A stretch of 64,000 nt of DNA from the NCBI GenBank assembly GCA_024036415.1, contig JAMWET010001896.1, positions 295,001-359,000 of the forward strand. The letters are read 5' to 3'. Position numbers and translations under genes: made by a program. Within the stretch, counting starts at the first letter, position 1. Each line of letters begins with the position of its first letter. The notes under the pieces were generated by a model. It worked only from the letters and a program-made list of their open reading frames with translations, was not told the DNA's origin and ran no database searches. The stretch comes from Prochilodus magdalenae (Eukaryota; Chordata; Actinopteri; Characiformes; Prochilodontidae). Of the stretch, positions 43,856-56,089 are shown in pieces.

Positions 43856-44269
43856 TATTATAACACATTTATTATTTATAATGTGGTTATTAAGCCATAA
43901 CAAAGCTAGTGGTGACTAACAGGCTGTTTTATAATACACAATTATGAAGAAACCAGGGTAATTTTACACGTTACCCTAGATTTTGATTAATAATGTTAAT
44001 TAGTTGATAATGACTTGATAATTGACTAGTTATTAAGACTTAGCAACGGTGAATGGAAAAAAAAAACCCTGTACAAAGACTATATATACTCTGGACAATG
44101 ATCAATCGAACATAGACACTGTACAAATGTAATAACAATGTAATAACACATTAATAAGCAGCCAGGATATTATAATATCCCCTATATGCTCTCCGTTAAG
44201 CTTTCCATTGTGATAGGGATGTGAGTTTTTCTCACAGCAGTCACAATACATGTATTTCTCCCTAGATTA

Positions 44270-44960
44270 CAGCCACTTTAAAAGTCCAGCTATATGCCAT
44301 GCAGGGAGAAGTGATGTCTCTAAAGGGAGTACTAAATTGGATCCTTCTCGCTTACTCCCGAGACTTCCTGGCCCACTGCTGGTCACATGATTATGTGCCG
44401 GTATAGTGTTCTGAATGCGGTGTTTTCCCTGCTTGTAAAATGCCGCTCTCTAGCACTCCCCGTACTGTGTTTATAGAACTGTATAAAAAGATTTTCATTC
44501 CTTTTATAATGTGTGGTCGCTGTTGAATTTTATGGCTCCAGAACGGCAACCTTTCAAGTGAAAAGTGGGCCATGTCTATATCTATCGGCCTTCACAAGGC
44601 TGGACAGAATTCGTTGGGAAATGTATTGGTGGCTGAATACTGAATACACTGTCTTAACTTTATTCGGTGATGTATTTCATTACACTGCATAAAAATGAAG
44701 ATTCAGCAGGGGTGTCACTAGAGCTTTATGGATGGGAGGCGGAACTGAGCCTGTCCTTTTTTTCCCCATGAGATGTTTTTTTAATGGCCTCAAAATGTCT
44801 CCTCGTCATGAACTTTTAGAGAAGCAACCGCCAGAAAAAATGACTCTTTGGTCAAACCGGCACGCGGTGGATTCGTCTCTTCGCAGCTTTTATATTTTAC
44901 TGTGTCCCTCCATTTACAGCCGACATAGATCAAACAAAGCTACTGAAGTCCAGCAGTGAT
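44270..44960. other. Unassigned intergenic block
   Basis: High-complexity sequence without a recognised repeat. The 60- and 75-codon open frames are unassigned. Confidence 0.2.
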
Positions 44961-45518
44961 GTCTCCTAGATTAGCTGTACAGTCCTAAATATATTACACA
45001 GCTTATGGATCGGTTCAGTCTCAGAAAGAGCATGATGTTACTCTGTAGGTATGTTTATTATATCTATTTCTATGTAACTGATATTTACTTCTATTCATTT
45101 TTGCCATCACAAAAACTCTATTGGTCCCTTTACTCGATAGCCACCAATATGCATGTACTCATTGGTGTAACCCAGAGCCATTCTGACCCACACTCCTCTA
45201 TGTTTTGTTTATTCAGCCCTGGTTCCCGCCATACACTCCCAATCATACTTAGCAACCCTTTGCAACTGACTAGAAACAAGCTATAGCTGCAGAATCACAA
45301 CATTTTCTTTAGGAAATTGACTTTTCTAGATTTATTTCAATCAAGAAACCAGGGAAATGATGACAGACCAATGATTTCAGTTCTTTGTGAGTAAAAATCT
45401 TATCGGATTGACCTTCAAAAGAAACTGCCACCCCTTAATTTCCATCTTTAGGTCGAAGAACCGAGTAACACGAAATTGCTTCAAAATGCATTATGGTCAA
45501 TTATATGCATGGCATATA

Positions 45519-46043
45519 CAGGGGTTGGACAATGAAACTGAAACACCTGTCATTTTAGTGTGGGAGGTCTCATGGCTAAATTGGACCAGCCTGGTGGCCA
45601 ATCTTCATTAATTGCACATTGCACCAGTAAGAGCAGAGTGTGAAGGTTCAGTTAGCAGGTAAGAGCACAGTTCTGCTCAAAATACTGCAATGCACACAAC
45701 ATTATGGGTGACATACCAGAGTTCAAATTGTTGGTGCACGTCTTGCTGGCGCATCTGTGACCAAGACAGCAAGTCTCTGTGATGTATCAAGAGCCACGGT
45801 ATCCAGGGTAATGTCAGCATACCACCAAGAAAGACGAACCTCCACCAGCATCACGTAGTGACCTGGCCACTATCCTGCAAGAAGAATGGCTTAAAATCCC
45901 TCTGACCACTGTGCAGGACGCAGTATATGTCATTCCCAAGACCAACTGATGCTGTATTGGCCACAAAAGGAGGCCCTACACCATACTAATAAATGATTGT
46001 GGTCTAAAACCAGGTGTTTCAGTTTCATTGTCCAACCCCTGTA
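45519..46043 (+). mobile_element. Tc1-type non-autonomous element, copy 2
   Basis: Ends CAGGGGTTGGACAATGAAAC and CATTGTCCAACCCCTG are perfect complements, with TA flanks on both sides (ATA|CAGG, CTG|TACT). Compared with copy 1, an 11-base deletion removes AGAGGACAGAC just after the CCAGAGTTCAAA block, breaking the small HTH frame. Confidence 0.92.
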
Positions 46044-46479
46044 CTTTCCAGTTTCCAAATACTAAAGAGAAATCTAAAAACAAGGTATATAAAAAATCAA
46101 TAGCCAGCTATATTGCCCATAATTGGCCACACATCCATATCGCAGGTAGTTCTATCTGCACTATAGGTTTTAAAAGAGGTCTACGGATTATTTTAGGGAG
46201 CCAAAATCCTGTCTTAAGTTTTGGAGGTCGCCAACCCACATTATTTAGCAGAGTGAATGAAACCAGGGACCCTTCCCCAGGTCTTATATGACTGGCGTGC
46301 AACTTGAGAGGTCTGCTATGATTGGGCGAGCTGGAAGTTTGACTTTTCACTAGTAGATCTCTGATGCTGCAGCAGTGGCAGCACAGCATTAGAGGGGCAT
46401 CAGCGCCTCCCCCAGGTCATGCCTTTCTATTACAGTGTAGTGTAAAGAAAATAACTATATATGGTTTGAACATATGACT

Positions 46480-46570
46480 GTGGAAGTTGACAACTGGGAA
46501 AATAATTATGCTCAGCTTGAATCTTGGACAGGCCATTCATATGGCAGTGGTACCCATTTTTCCTGGCCCC
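46480..46570 (+). repeat. Partial third copy of the 47.9/48.6-kb repeat
   Basis: TGTGGAAGTTGACAACTGGG, GGACAGGCCATTCATATGGC and CCTGGCCCCGCCC resemble the start of the TGTGGAAGT-to-TGCTGCCCACC segment found at 47855 and 48590. Confidence 0.6.
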
Positions 46571-47236
46571 GCCCTCACGTTTTGGCTTTTGACAACTATT
46601 TGGGAATGGGGGCTAAATTACACTGGTGGTCATTAAAGTCCTCATAAAACTGGCCCAGCAGCACCCATGGTATTTGGAATATGTTGAGTATCCAGACTGC
46701 AAAAAATTATTTGAGCAATAAGTCATGATAACTGCCTTTTTTCATTAAACTTAACTGATCAAATTAAGTTTTGTGATTTCAGCTCGTCTTGCAATATGAG
46801 TTTTTAAATTACTTTAATGAAGTGGAAATTTGAAGGAGTCAAGAAGAATTGAAACTGTGAGCACCCAACAATCCAAGTACAGATGACTTAACATTAATTC
46901 GTATCACTGGTCTTAATAAGTGGCTTCAACATACTTATTTATTGACAACTTACTTAGTCTTGACAGATTGTTACTTCCCATTGACTACTGGCAAGATTGA
47001 TTTGAATATTGTTCAACCTCTTCATGTTGTACCCCCTTGCCAATCAATCTACCTTCATTGTGTGAATCTTTCTTCTATTCTAAGGCTAATGGCCTAGCCA
47101 CTAGGCTGTAAATGCAAGTTAACCTCACAAAACTGAACACTGGGAGTTGTTGGACTGTGGAAATCCACCTCCTCCCTTTTCAATAAATTTTCAGCCCCAG
47201 CCCAATAACTGCTGGTGTAACTCAAACTGAAGACCT

Positions 47237-47693
47237 ACACTGTAAAACGGGTTTCATTGATCCAACCTAAAACAATTACTTCAATTAGTTACGAGCAAAA
47301 GGATTAGGTTTATTCAACCTAAGAAAAGGAATCTAAAGGTTGTGTTTTTACAGTGTAACAGTGTTACAGAGTCAACACTAAGTTTTACTCAACCCAAAAA
47401 TGACTTTTTGATTGAAAGAGTTGTTTGTTTAATGCCCTTTTACAGGTTGAGCAAGCCTAATGAATTTGCTTATAACAAATTGGAGCATTTTTGAGATTTT
47501 TTTTTACATTGGACCAACAAAGCACTTTTTACTGTGCATGTTAAGTACATCCTGGAGGGGTCCCGGCAAAATCTCATGTTAATTGGTCTCCTGTACATTG
47601 AACTTGCATTGCTAATTTGACTCCAATTTGTTTCAAGCAAAAGAAAAAAATTGTCTTGAGTTTTTGAGGTTGCACTTTTTACAGTGTATAGTC
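47237..47693. mobile_element. TACACTGTAAAA-ended MITE(s)
   Basis: TACACTGTAAAACGGG at 47237 and TTTTTACAGTGTAAC at about 47346 and CTTTTTACAGTGTATAG at about 47675 suggest one or two nested MITEs with TACACTGTAAAA ends. Internal GATCCAACCTAAAACAATTA words fit common fish MITEs. Confidence 0.5.
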
Positions 47694-48240
47694 AAATCCA
47701 CTTGCAGAAAGGAATTCATGAGGTGAAGTAAATAGTAATTCCAATTGTGCTTAAAGCTTTAAGACAGGTTTTGAATTTAGGATTATGATTTAAAGCTGAT
47801 TATTTTTCTGTACATGTTAATACGGCAATAAACTGTTGCATAAACAAACGGTTGTGGAAGTTAAAACAGGGAAATATCTATAGTCAGCTTAAACGGGACT
47901 CTAATACTTAGGACAGGCCTATCCATATGGCACTGCTGCCCACCTTTCCTGGCTGTGAGAATTTGCTCGGAATTCCTCCAGGATGTACTTTCTCAACAGA
48001 GCTAATGTAGACTCTAAAGCCGTTCCCTATGATACTTTGCATTTCAGCCTCCAGTCCTTAAGGTGTCACTGTAGAGCTTGCTGAAGGTGCACGAGTAGCA
48101 TCCAGTGACACCGTGCGAGTAAGTTTCAGGGTTTTTTTTATTAACAGCAGCATTCAAAGGACAACGATGCATGACTTCTCTTAAGCGAATGCTAAAGGAG
48201 CAGCTTTGGCATAGCACTGTATGAATACTTTATTTACTGA
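47555..48240 (+). repeat. Tandem duplication near 48 kb, copy 1
   Basis: This copy runs from TCCTGGAGGGGTCCCGGCAA through CTCAACAGAGCTAATGTAGA, GCACGAGTAGCATCCAGTG and GGACAACGATGCATGACTTC to GCACTGTATGAATACTTTAT. It is repeated in the same order at 48265-48935. Confidence 0.85.
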
Positions 48241-48264
48241 CCCAATTCTGCTGGTGTAACTGAA

Positions 48265-48935
48265 ACTGGAGGGGTCCTGGAGGGGTCCCGGGAAAATCTC
48301 ATGATAATTGGTCTCCTGTACATTGAACTTGCATCGCTAATTTGAAACAACAAGCACAATACTCTGTTGGTCCAATCTAAAAACTTGCTCCAATTTGTTA
48401 CAAGCAAATGAACAAGCTTTTTTTTTTTGAGGTTGCACTTTTTACAGTGTATAATCAAATCAGCTTGCAGAAAGGAATTCATGAGGTGAAGTAAATAGTA
48501 ATTCCAATCAAGCTTAAAGCTTTAAGGCAGCTGATTTTTTTCCGGTACATGTTAATTAGGCAATACATTTTTCCACAAAAAAAAAATTATTGTGGAAGTC
48601 AACAACATGGAAAACACCTATAGTCATCTTAAACGGGACTCTAATAATTAGAACAGGCCTAATCATATGGCAGTGCTGCCCACCTTTCTCAACAGAGCTA
48701 ATGTAGACTCTAAAGCCGTTCCCTATGATACACTGCATTGAGCCTCCAGTCCTTAAGGTGTCACTGCAGAGCTTGCTGAAGGTGCACGAGTAGCATCCAG
48801 TGGAACCGTGCGAGTAAGTTTCTGGGTTTTTATTAACAGCAGCATTCAAAGGACAACGATGCATGACTTCTCTTAAGCGAATGCTACAGGAGCAGCTTTG
48901 GCGTAGCACTGTATGAATACTTTATTTCACAATCC
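48265..48935 (+). repeat. Tandem duplication near 48 kb, copy 2
   Basis: Collinear with 47555-48240; small indels include loss of the TGGCTGTGAGAATTTGCTC block. The most conserved part between copies is about 350 bp ending at GAATACTTTATTT. The minus-strand 117-codon open frame over it has no recognised domain. Confidence 0.85.
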
Positions 48936-49149
48936 ATTAATAATTTCGTCTCGGATTCCTACACAGCATGCTCATCATTTTTTCAGGAGGAGCAAAGTGA
49001 AAAAAACAGAAAACATAAAGAAAAAGAAAGACCGGGAGTCGATAGAACATTGCGGTTCCCATACCAACACGGCACCGTCCTCCAGGCCTACCTGTGATGA
49101 ACCTGTCACAGAGTAATGTCTTTCAGGGGTGTTTTTCTTCGTACCTGTA

Positions 49150-49790
49150 ATGTTGTCGATAGCTTCCTACAGATTTCGCATCTCTACGTTCCTAATTAAT
49201 ATCATTGCCACACTCATAATTGCGGCCGCCCACGCGCTGCAGGAGGCTTGATGTTTGTTTAGTTCGAGGTGCTGTTCTTACTGACAGAACTGTCTTCATA
49301 ACTTATGTCAATGCTGAAGCGTGGGGTTGATAAACAGAGCACGGGCGGTCACTTGTCTGTGGAGATTTGCAGGGACGAGTCGTGAAACGAGGTGAGGGAA
49401 CAGAGAAAGACATTCCTAGCACCGCACACACGACAGAGCCGAATTCTATCGACTGCGCCTTCGCCTAATGGTCTTTGTAATTAACAACGTCAATTTTCCA
49501 GCACACGGAGCCCCCTCGCTGCTGAGTACAGTAGGCTAGAGCGAGATTGAAGGTTGACATTTCTCAAATTGCCTTTGATTGATCTTCTCCACCCCACTGT
49601 GTGCGTGCAGGGGATGAAAGGGGGCAGAGGAGAAATTCCCCTTTCGAAAGCTCAGCCGTCCTTGCACTTTCCCCCCCTCCTCTTTCAGCTCATCGTTTCG
49701 ACCAGACAATTGCTCTTTCTCTGAGGCTCCATTTGCGTTCAGTGCACTGAAATCCTCCATCAATCCTATGCGCATCTAGAGGAGTGCCCT
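49150..49790. promoter_or_regulatory. Candidate conserved non-coding regulatory block
   Basis: High-complexity, CpG-containing sequence with CTAATTAATATCATTGCC, CATAATTGCGGCCGCCC and TTTGTAATTAACAACGTC motifs. The 79-codon minus open frame has no recognised domain. It resembles developmental enhancers of gene deserts; conservation was not tested. Confidence 0.4.
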
Positions 49791-49954
49791 AAACGTGGGG
49801 CCATAAACATCTAGCTGTAATCAACCATCAACGCAATCAGCACGAGTGGTTCTTTTGTTAAAATTGAATCAAATGAAAGTAGATGGTATGTAAGACACTC
49901 AGTACGGACCACAGGAATCTTGGGTAAACTGGTAGTGTGCTGTATTCTTTGGCT

Positions 49955-50660
49955 ATGGGTTTTTTTTGCAGTTGAAACAATGATAATATAGTGAATTCTT
50001 TGCTGTTACAGGTCTTCAAGCACTATTCTATGTTATTATATGGTAGTAACAATGTTATTAACATGTTATTACACATTTATGTAACTATGTTCGCCAGATT
50101 ATGCTGTTTTAATCTACAGAATTCAAATTTTCTAGGTTTTTATTTGTAAAAGCTTCACTAAGGTGGCAAAAGCTTGCTAGGACGCCAATGCTAGCCTTCA
50201 CAGAAAGATTTTTTTTCATTCAGAATTTGTTTTCAACACAAATTTGTTCTTTGCTGCATGTGATTTGGTCTAATTGTAGACGTTTAGGTAAGCAAGTGTA
50301 GGAAAAGTTACTTTATCATGTCAGTACTTTGGAGGCGTAGTAAGCAAGTTGGCAAATGACTAATTAGCACTTACACGAGAAGGATAAAGGAAGGCTTGCT
50401 TGAATTCTTGAAGTTTGAAGGTTTGTATGTGTGGAACAGTGTTGTGTACTACCTGTACTGCCTAACGTCAGTCAATGATTTAAGCTAACTAGCTAATTAG
50501 CCAAATTAGACACTTTGCAAAGACATAAAGTGACCAAAATAACAGAGTTACATTGTTAAGCATGGTTATTGTGATGGTTCCAGCTGTCTCAATCAGACAG
50601 AAAAGGAAGTGGAACTTTGGAAATGAAGTGGAACACCGGAATAGAATATCAGCCTGGTTT
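49955..50660 (+). repeat. Segmental tandem duplication, unit 1
   Basis: This unit begins near CTATGGGTTTTTTTTGCAGT and ends near GGAATAGAATATCAGCCTGG. Unit 2 (50661-51735) repeats the whole order with high identity, for example GTGGCAAAAGCTTGCTAGGA and AGGAAGTGGAACTTTGGAAA. Confidence 0.9.
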
Positions 50661-51735
50661 TCTATGGGTTTTTTTGCAGTTTAAACAATGATAATATAAT
50701 TAATTATTTGCTGTTACAGGTTTCCAAGCACTATTCTATGTTATTATATGGTAGTAACAATGTTATTAACATGTTATTACACATTTATGTAACTATGTTT
50801 GCCATATTATTACCAGGTTATGCTGTTTTAATCTACAGAATTCAATTTTTCCAAGTTTTTATTTGTAAAAGCTTCACTAAGGTGGCAAAAGCTTGCTAGG
50901 ACGCAAATGCTAGCCTTTACAGAAAGATTTTTTTTTCATTCAGAATTTGTTTTCAACACAAATTTGTTCTTTGCTGCGTGTGATTTGGTCTAATTGTAGA
51001 CGTTTCTAAGTAAGCGAGTGTAGGAAAAGTCACTTTATCATGTCAGTAGTTTGGAGGCGTAGTAAGCAAGTTGGCAAATGGCTAATTAGCACTTACACGA
51101 GAAGGATAAAAGGAAGCCTTGCTTGAATTCTTGAAGTTTGAAGGTTTGTATGTGTGGAACGCTGTTGTGTACTACCTGTACTGCCTAAAAGTCAAGTCAA
51201 TGACTAGCTAGCAATAGAGCTTAGACTTCTTTCAAAGTTTACACAAAATAACAGAGGTTTGTAAGCGATAGGATTATATGTGTGGTTCCAGCCCACACAG
51301 CCACACATATTATAGTATTCTTTTTATTTCAACAAGAGACTATGAAAGCATTGTACAATCTTTTTACAGTTGGACAATTGCCTGTGTTTTTTCCTTTAAT
51401 ATACTACCTGTACTGGCCTAAACGTCAGTCAATGATTTAAGCTAACTAGCACCATTTCTGAGAAACTAATTAGCCAATAAATAGACAGTGGTATTAAAAA
51501 CTGTTTTTAACTTTTGCAAAGACATAAATGTATAAGTGACCTAAAAATGGAAGGTATTTAGAAAGGGAGAAGATTGTTTAGCTATTGTTGGTAAATATGC
51601 CAGTTAAGCATGGTTATTGTGATTTGGTATCCAAATGAAGCGTCTCTGTGCCTAGTGTCTTCAAATCAGACAGAAAAGGAAGTGGAACTTTGGAAATGAA
51701 GTGGAACACCGGAATAGAATATCAGCCTGGTTTTC
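50661..51735 (+). repeat. Segmental tandem duplication, unit 2
   Basis: Matches unit 1 but is about 370 bases longer, because of extra sequence at about 51210-51600 that includes a repeated CTACCTGTACTGGCC block. This extra part is either lost from unit 1 or inserted here. Confidence 0.85.
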
Positions 51736-52620
51736 TTCTGAAAATGGGATTAGCATGCAGATAATGAGAGCATAGCTTTAAAATGTATAATGTGAAGGCT
51801 AGCACAGCGCTACTGTCTCAGAATGTGCCATCTCCTTCAGATAATTAACGTCACTATGCTTCGCTGACATAACTGTGGAGCAAAAAATATATCATAACCC
51901 GCTACAGATTGAAACTTAACAGGAGACTTAACTGAGAGCCACATATGGAAAACCATCAAAAGAAATTTTTTTCCCACTAATGAAAGATATGCTTTCCGAA
52001 TGCTCCTGGTCGGACAAAGGCGTTTTTCTCTCGGGCATTCAATAACATAAATCAAGAAGCATTCAGCCCATTACAGGGTTAGCCACGTCAGTCCCTCACT
52101 GATGCTTTGAGCTCCGTTTTCAACCGCCGACCACATCATTCTGCCCATTAGCAAGCCAAATAAATGCAGACAAGCAAGCCAGGCTTCGGCATTCTGTCTC
52201 ATTAAAAAAGGAACTAATAAAAAAAAAAAGTCCCTGCTAATAAGGTGATGAAGCCTTTAGAACAGCATCCCTCCCATTTGCTTAACGAGGGGCTTTGTGT
52301 GTGCGCGCTGGCAAATACCAAACGGTGGCCTTGTAGTTGCTTAGCACAGGGGAACGCTGACTGTCTGCAGACAAAAAAGAACCCGGCGCTCGTATGCAGC
52401 ACACAAAAAGACCCTGCGTCTAAAGACTGATTTGTACTTCTGATGGATGCGCATAAACTTGTTTGTGTAGAGGCGCAGAGAAAGGCTTCTTGGGTAATCG
52501 CAGCTCGCAAGAGGGACCAACGTGCAAACCTCTTTACTTCTGCCAAATTCTCAGCGGCACACCTTTAAAATCTCTCCTACACGCCTCTAGAAGCACATTT
52601 CCACCAGCTACAGGGAAAAA
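51735..52620. other. Possible conserved non-coding block
   Basis: Unique, balanced-composition sequence with CAGATAATTAACGTCAC. The 72- and 110-codon minus open frames have no recognised domain. Confidence 0.3.
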
Positions 52621-53236
52621 ACAGCTCATTTTTTTTCCTTCTGTTCTAGCAAGTCTTTTGTCTATAGCAAGACTTTGTCAAATTAATAAAATAAGTCTCA
52701 AATTAATGCCATTTTCTTAATAAATATTGACCTGGCATTTCAACAGAATGAATAATGGTTATGAGAATTTAGCTTAATACCTCATAGTAGATCCTAAATC
52801 TTAAAAACATTTTTTTCCCCAAATTTTTAAATTAATACTTCATATAAAAAAAAAAAAAATGTATGGCCCCAAATTAGAAGAAATTGCGACAGTATGAAAA
52901 ATTCATAAAACCATTTACTTTATTTCATTGCAGTCAGTGTGAACCCAAGATCAATGGTCAACTTAAAATACTTCCATTCCTGCATTTCAGGCCCAGATTT
53001 GGCCTCCAGCTTGGCCTCCACTGAATGTTTCATTCCACCTTAAATGATACAGTTTGTACAATTACAGGACGTCAATATGGCACCATGCACATTTGCCAAA
53101 CAAGAAATTTGCCATGAAGGCCTTGTTGGGCAGTTGGGGGTGTGGACCCAAGCACAGGGCAGGAATCCGTTTGCGGAGATGTAAATGTTAAATTGCAAGC
53201 AAACGGACTTTCTGGATGTGGATGCATGTGAAACTA

Positions 53237-53763
53237 CAGGGGTTGGACAATGAAACCGAAACACCTGTCATTTTAGTGTGGGAGGTCTCATGGCTAAATT
53301 GGACCAGCCTGGTGGCCAATCTTCATTAATTGCACATTGCACCAGTAAGAGCAGAGTGTGAAGGTTCAGTTAGCAGGTAAGAGCACAGTTCTGCTCAAAA
53401 TACTGCAATGCACACAGCATTATGGGACATACCAGAGTTCAAAAGAGGACAAACTGTTGGTGCACGTCTTGCTGGCGCATCTGTGACCAAGACAGCAAGT
53501 TGACGTATCAAGAGCCACGGTATCCAGGGTAATGTCAGCATACCACCAAGAAGGACGAACCTCCACCAGCATCACGTAGTGACCTGGCCACTATCCTGCA
53601 AGAAGAATGGCTTAAACTCCCTCTGACCACTGTGCAGGACGCAGTATATGTCATTCCCAAGACGAACTGACGCTGTATTGGCCGCAAAAGGAGGCCCTAC
53701 ACCATACTAATAAATGATTGTGGTCTAAAACCAGGTGTTTCAGTTTCATTGTCCAACCCCTGT
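53237..53763 (+). mobile_element. Tc1-type non-autonomous element, copy 3
   Basis: Ends CAGGGGTTGGACAATGAAAC and CATTGTCCAACCCCTG lie between TA dinucleotides (ACTA|CAGG, CTG|TATG). Differences from copy 1 are few: loss of GGT in ATGGGTGACAT, a short deletion in the AAGTCTTTGTGATG region, and scattered substitutions. Confidence 0.92.
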
Positions 53764-53799
53764 ATGTGTGAAGTGTTTTCAAAATTTTGGTTTAGGCGG

Positions 53800-53875
53800 G
53801 GATCCCTGATCTTTGGAGTGAGAATCCCACGTGCTACCACTGCGCTATGCGGTAGTACACGTGAGGTAAGTCAGG
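53800..53875 (-). ncRNA. tRNA-like fragment (A-box region)
   Basis: The minus strand reads CGCATAGCGCAGTGGTAGCAC, then TGGGATTCTCACTCCAAAGATC. TAGCGCAGTGG fits the A-box consensus TRGYNNARNNGG, and GGTAGCAC resembles a D arm followed by an anticodon-arm-like region. No B box (GGTTCGANTCC) follows. It is probably a truncated tRNA or tRNA-derived retroelement piece. Confidence 0.3.
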
Positions 53876-54122
53876 AGGGGTTTTGTGAGGGAGAGGGAGA
53901 AATGGCGGGAAAAAACTAACAAAGGAGACGCCAGGACTGCGTTCTCAAACCAAAGGAGAAGTTGAAATAAACAGAAGAGGGTTTAACAGAAAGGGGACTT
54001 GGGGATCTTTGCGTGGAGAGTGACCCACGTTCTCTACTCTTTGTAGTTAATTAGTTTAAACACTTGTTGCTTTTCTCTTTTCTTTTCTTTTCTTTAGACT
54101 AGCTTTCTCTTTTCTCTTTTTC

Positions 54123-54355
54123 TTTTTGCTGTCAGGTGTACTGTACCGGCTACCCCTCTACAACGGTGCAGCGGAGGTGTTTGTGTAGTGGGGGCTTATA
54201 TGGCTGCCGCCTCAGGTGCCGCTTGTTGGCTTGATCAGCCAGGGGCATTCTGGGGTCTGGAGTTCCGGGCTGTAGTTCCCCCAGAACGGTGCAGCCGCTT
54301 CCGCCCTCTGCTGGCTGCCGGCGGTACAGCCCGGACCCTTACCCTACCATATTCC
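54123..54355. repeat. Dispersed repeat (LTR-like?), copy 1
   Basis: GGCTACCCCTCTACAACGGT, GCATTCTGGGGTCTGG and CGCCCTCTGCTGGCTGCC recur in order at 57896-58110. Preceding sequence with AGGGTTTAACAGAAAGGGG is also loosely shared (about 57505). Confidence 0.7.
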
Positions 54356-54419
54356 TCCAATATGCCAACCTCACACTTCTAATACTAAACTTGTTCATAT
54401 TGTCTTGCCAGGCTATGAG

Positions 54420-55500
54420 AGGAACTGGCTACTCAACCCGGACAGTCTCAAGGGCTGCAACCAAGGGCAAATCCCAAAACGTTCGGATACAACATAGTAA
54501 CCACTTACGTATTACATACTTATGTGGAGGCTGTGGAGACCAAAGAATGGAATATGGCTCATGCAAGATAAGCATGGCCTAGTTTTTATAAAGCACTGCT
54601 GGCACTGATGCAAGCTCTACTAAATAGGTGGTACAGTGTACCAAAGCAAGAGTCAACTAATTGCTGCAGGTCTGGGGTAAATTAATGCTGCTATGATCAA
54701 TTTCCAGTGATCTCACAGCCAACAGTGGCTGGGAGTCTCAGAGAATGTATTTGGCTTAACTCGCTAAGGCTGTGTAGGGTGGTCTTCCCTCTCAGTCATC
54801 TTTCAGATGCTAGCCAACATCAGAGTCTTTTAGCTAATGTAGCCCAACTCTCAGTTCATGTTCTCCCTCAAACACATTATGGTGTTCAATGATGGTTCAT
54901 TACTGTAGGTTTGAAATGACGTAGGTTCTCTCTTTATCTTTGGAAAGCTAGCCCTCATGCGTTAGATGGCCTTGTAAGATGGGGAAGATCTACCTAGCAG
55001 GTAGAATTGTAGACTAGGTTTGAAAGATATAGGTATGAGCACTGGGCTGGGGTTGCCAGGTAGTGCTCTTTTTTCTTTATATATATATCTCTGTGTATTA
55101 ATCTCTAGGTACCAGCACTGGCTCCTTGTTCGAGCAGTGTCTGAGCTCATGGTGAGTTTTAGGCTCTAAGCTTCCTGTACTAGCTGGAATATCATCAAGT
55201 GGAACACTAAACACGGTTGTAAGTCGCTCTGGATGAAAGCGTATGCTAAATGATTTTTAGAGGGCGCCCACAATCCATCGCCAAAAGTTATTCACAGACT
55301 CAGATTCGCTTTACAAGGTCACACCTAGCCTTGCAAGACTAACCCTCTCTCCAATATGAGATAGAAGCGTTAAACTACGTATCCCAGGGTTCAGTGCATT
55401 GGTTAATAGCTATTATTAGCCATGTGTAAAGATCTATAACACATTTTGAGGCACTGGTGGTCTTAATAATATGAGGCCAGAATAGGCCGAATAGTCACAT
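54420..55500. other. Intergenic, only a SINE tail recognised
   Basis: GTAAGTCGCTCTGGATGAAA at 55219 is the conserved 3' tail of the tRNA-SINE family, without its head. Nothing else was recognised. Confidence 0.5.
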
Positions 55501-55925
55501 CTTTGTCTGTCTATCTGTCTGCCTGTCCCTGTTCATGTCTCACAACACCCCCTCTGGTTACTTCATGTCATAGCACAGCTCTTCCTGCTCCACCCACTCC
55601 CACACCTGAGACTAATCTGTTACCCACTAGGACTTGTATTAAGACTCCTCTGTTTGCCCTGTTGGTTTGTGAAGTCTCTGTTTTTCCCTACATGAGTTCT
55701 GAGCTGTTTCCCCTGTTGGTTCTTCGCCGTGTTTCCTTTCAGTTCTTGTTCTCTTTGTTTTGTAGTGTTTGTCTTCAGTTCTTGATCCTTGTTTTGTTTC
55801 TGATTTATATTTATGGACATGTCTTTAGGTGATACCCACCTGTGTTTTGACCCCATTACCCGGACTAACTCTAATAAAACCACTGTGCACTTGTATCCCA
55901 CCTCAACTACTACATTACACCGATA
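55500..55925. mobile_element. Probable degraded interspersed repeat
   Basis: CCCATTACCCGGACTAACTC followed by TAATAAAACCACTGTGC, and the earlier GAGTTCTGAGCTGTTTCC stretch, resemble a T-rich teleost repeat. A similar end (CTGTTATCCGGACTGTGAG, AATAAAGCCACTCAGGCC) lies at about 38320-38370. The class is undetermined; open frames here are not called. Confidence 0.4.
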
Positions 55926-56089
55926 GTCCATATCAGAGATGGGGCAGGGGAAGACTACCCTGCCCAGCCAGAGTAAGCAATGCCAGAACAGAGAAAGCGG
56001 CATTGTGCCGTCTCTATTTTATTGTCACTGCCAGGTATATTAATATGATTGCTTATTGAAAGATGATAAAACCTGAGTGAATGTTCATG

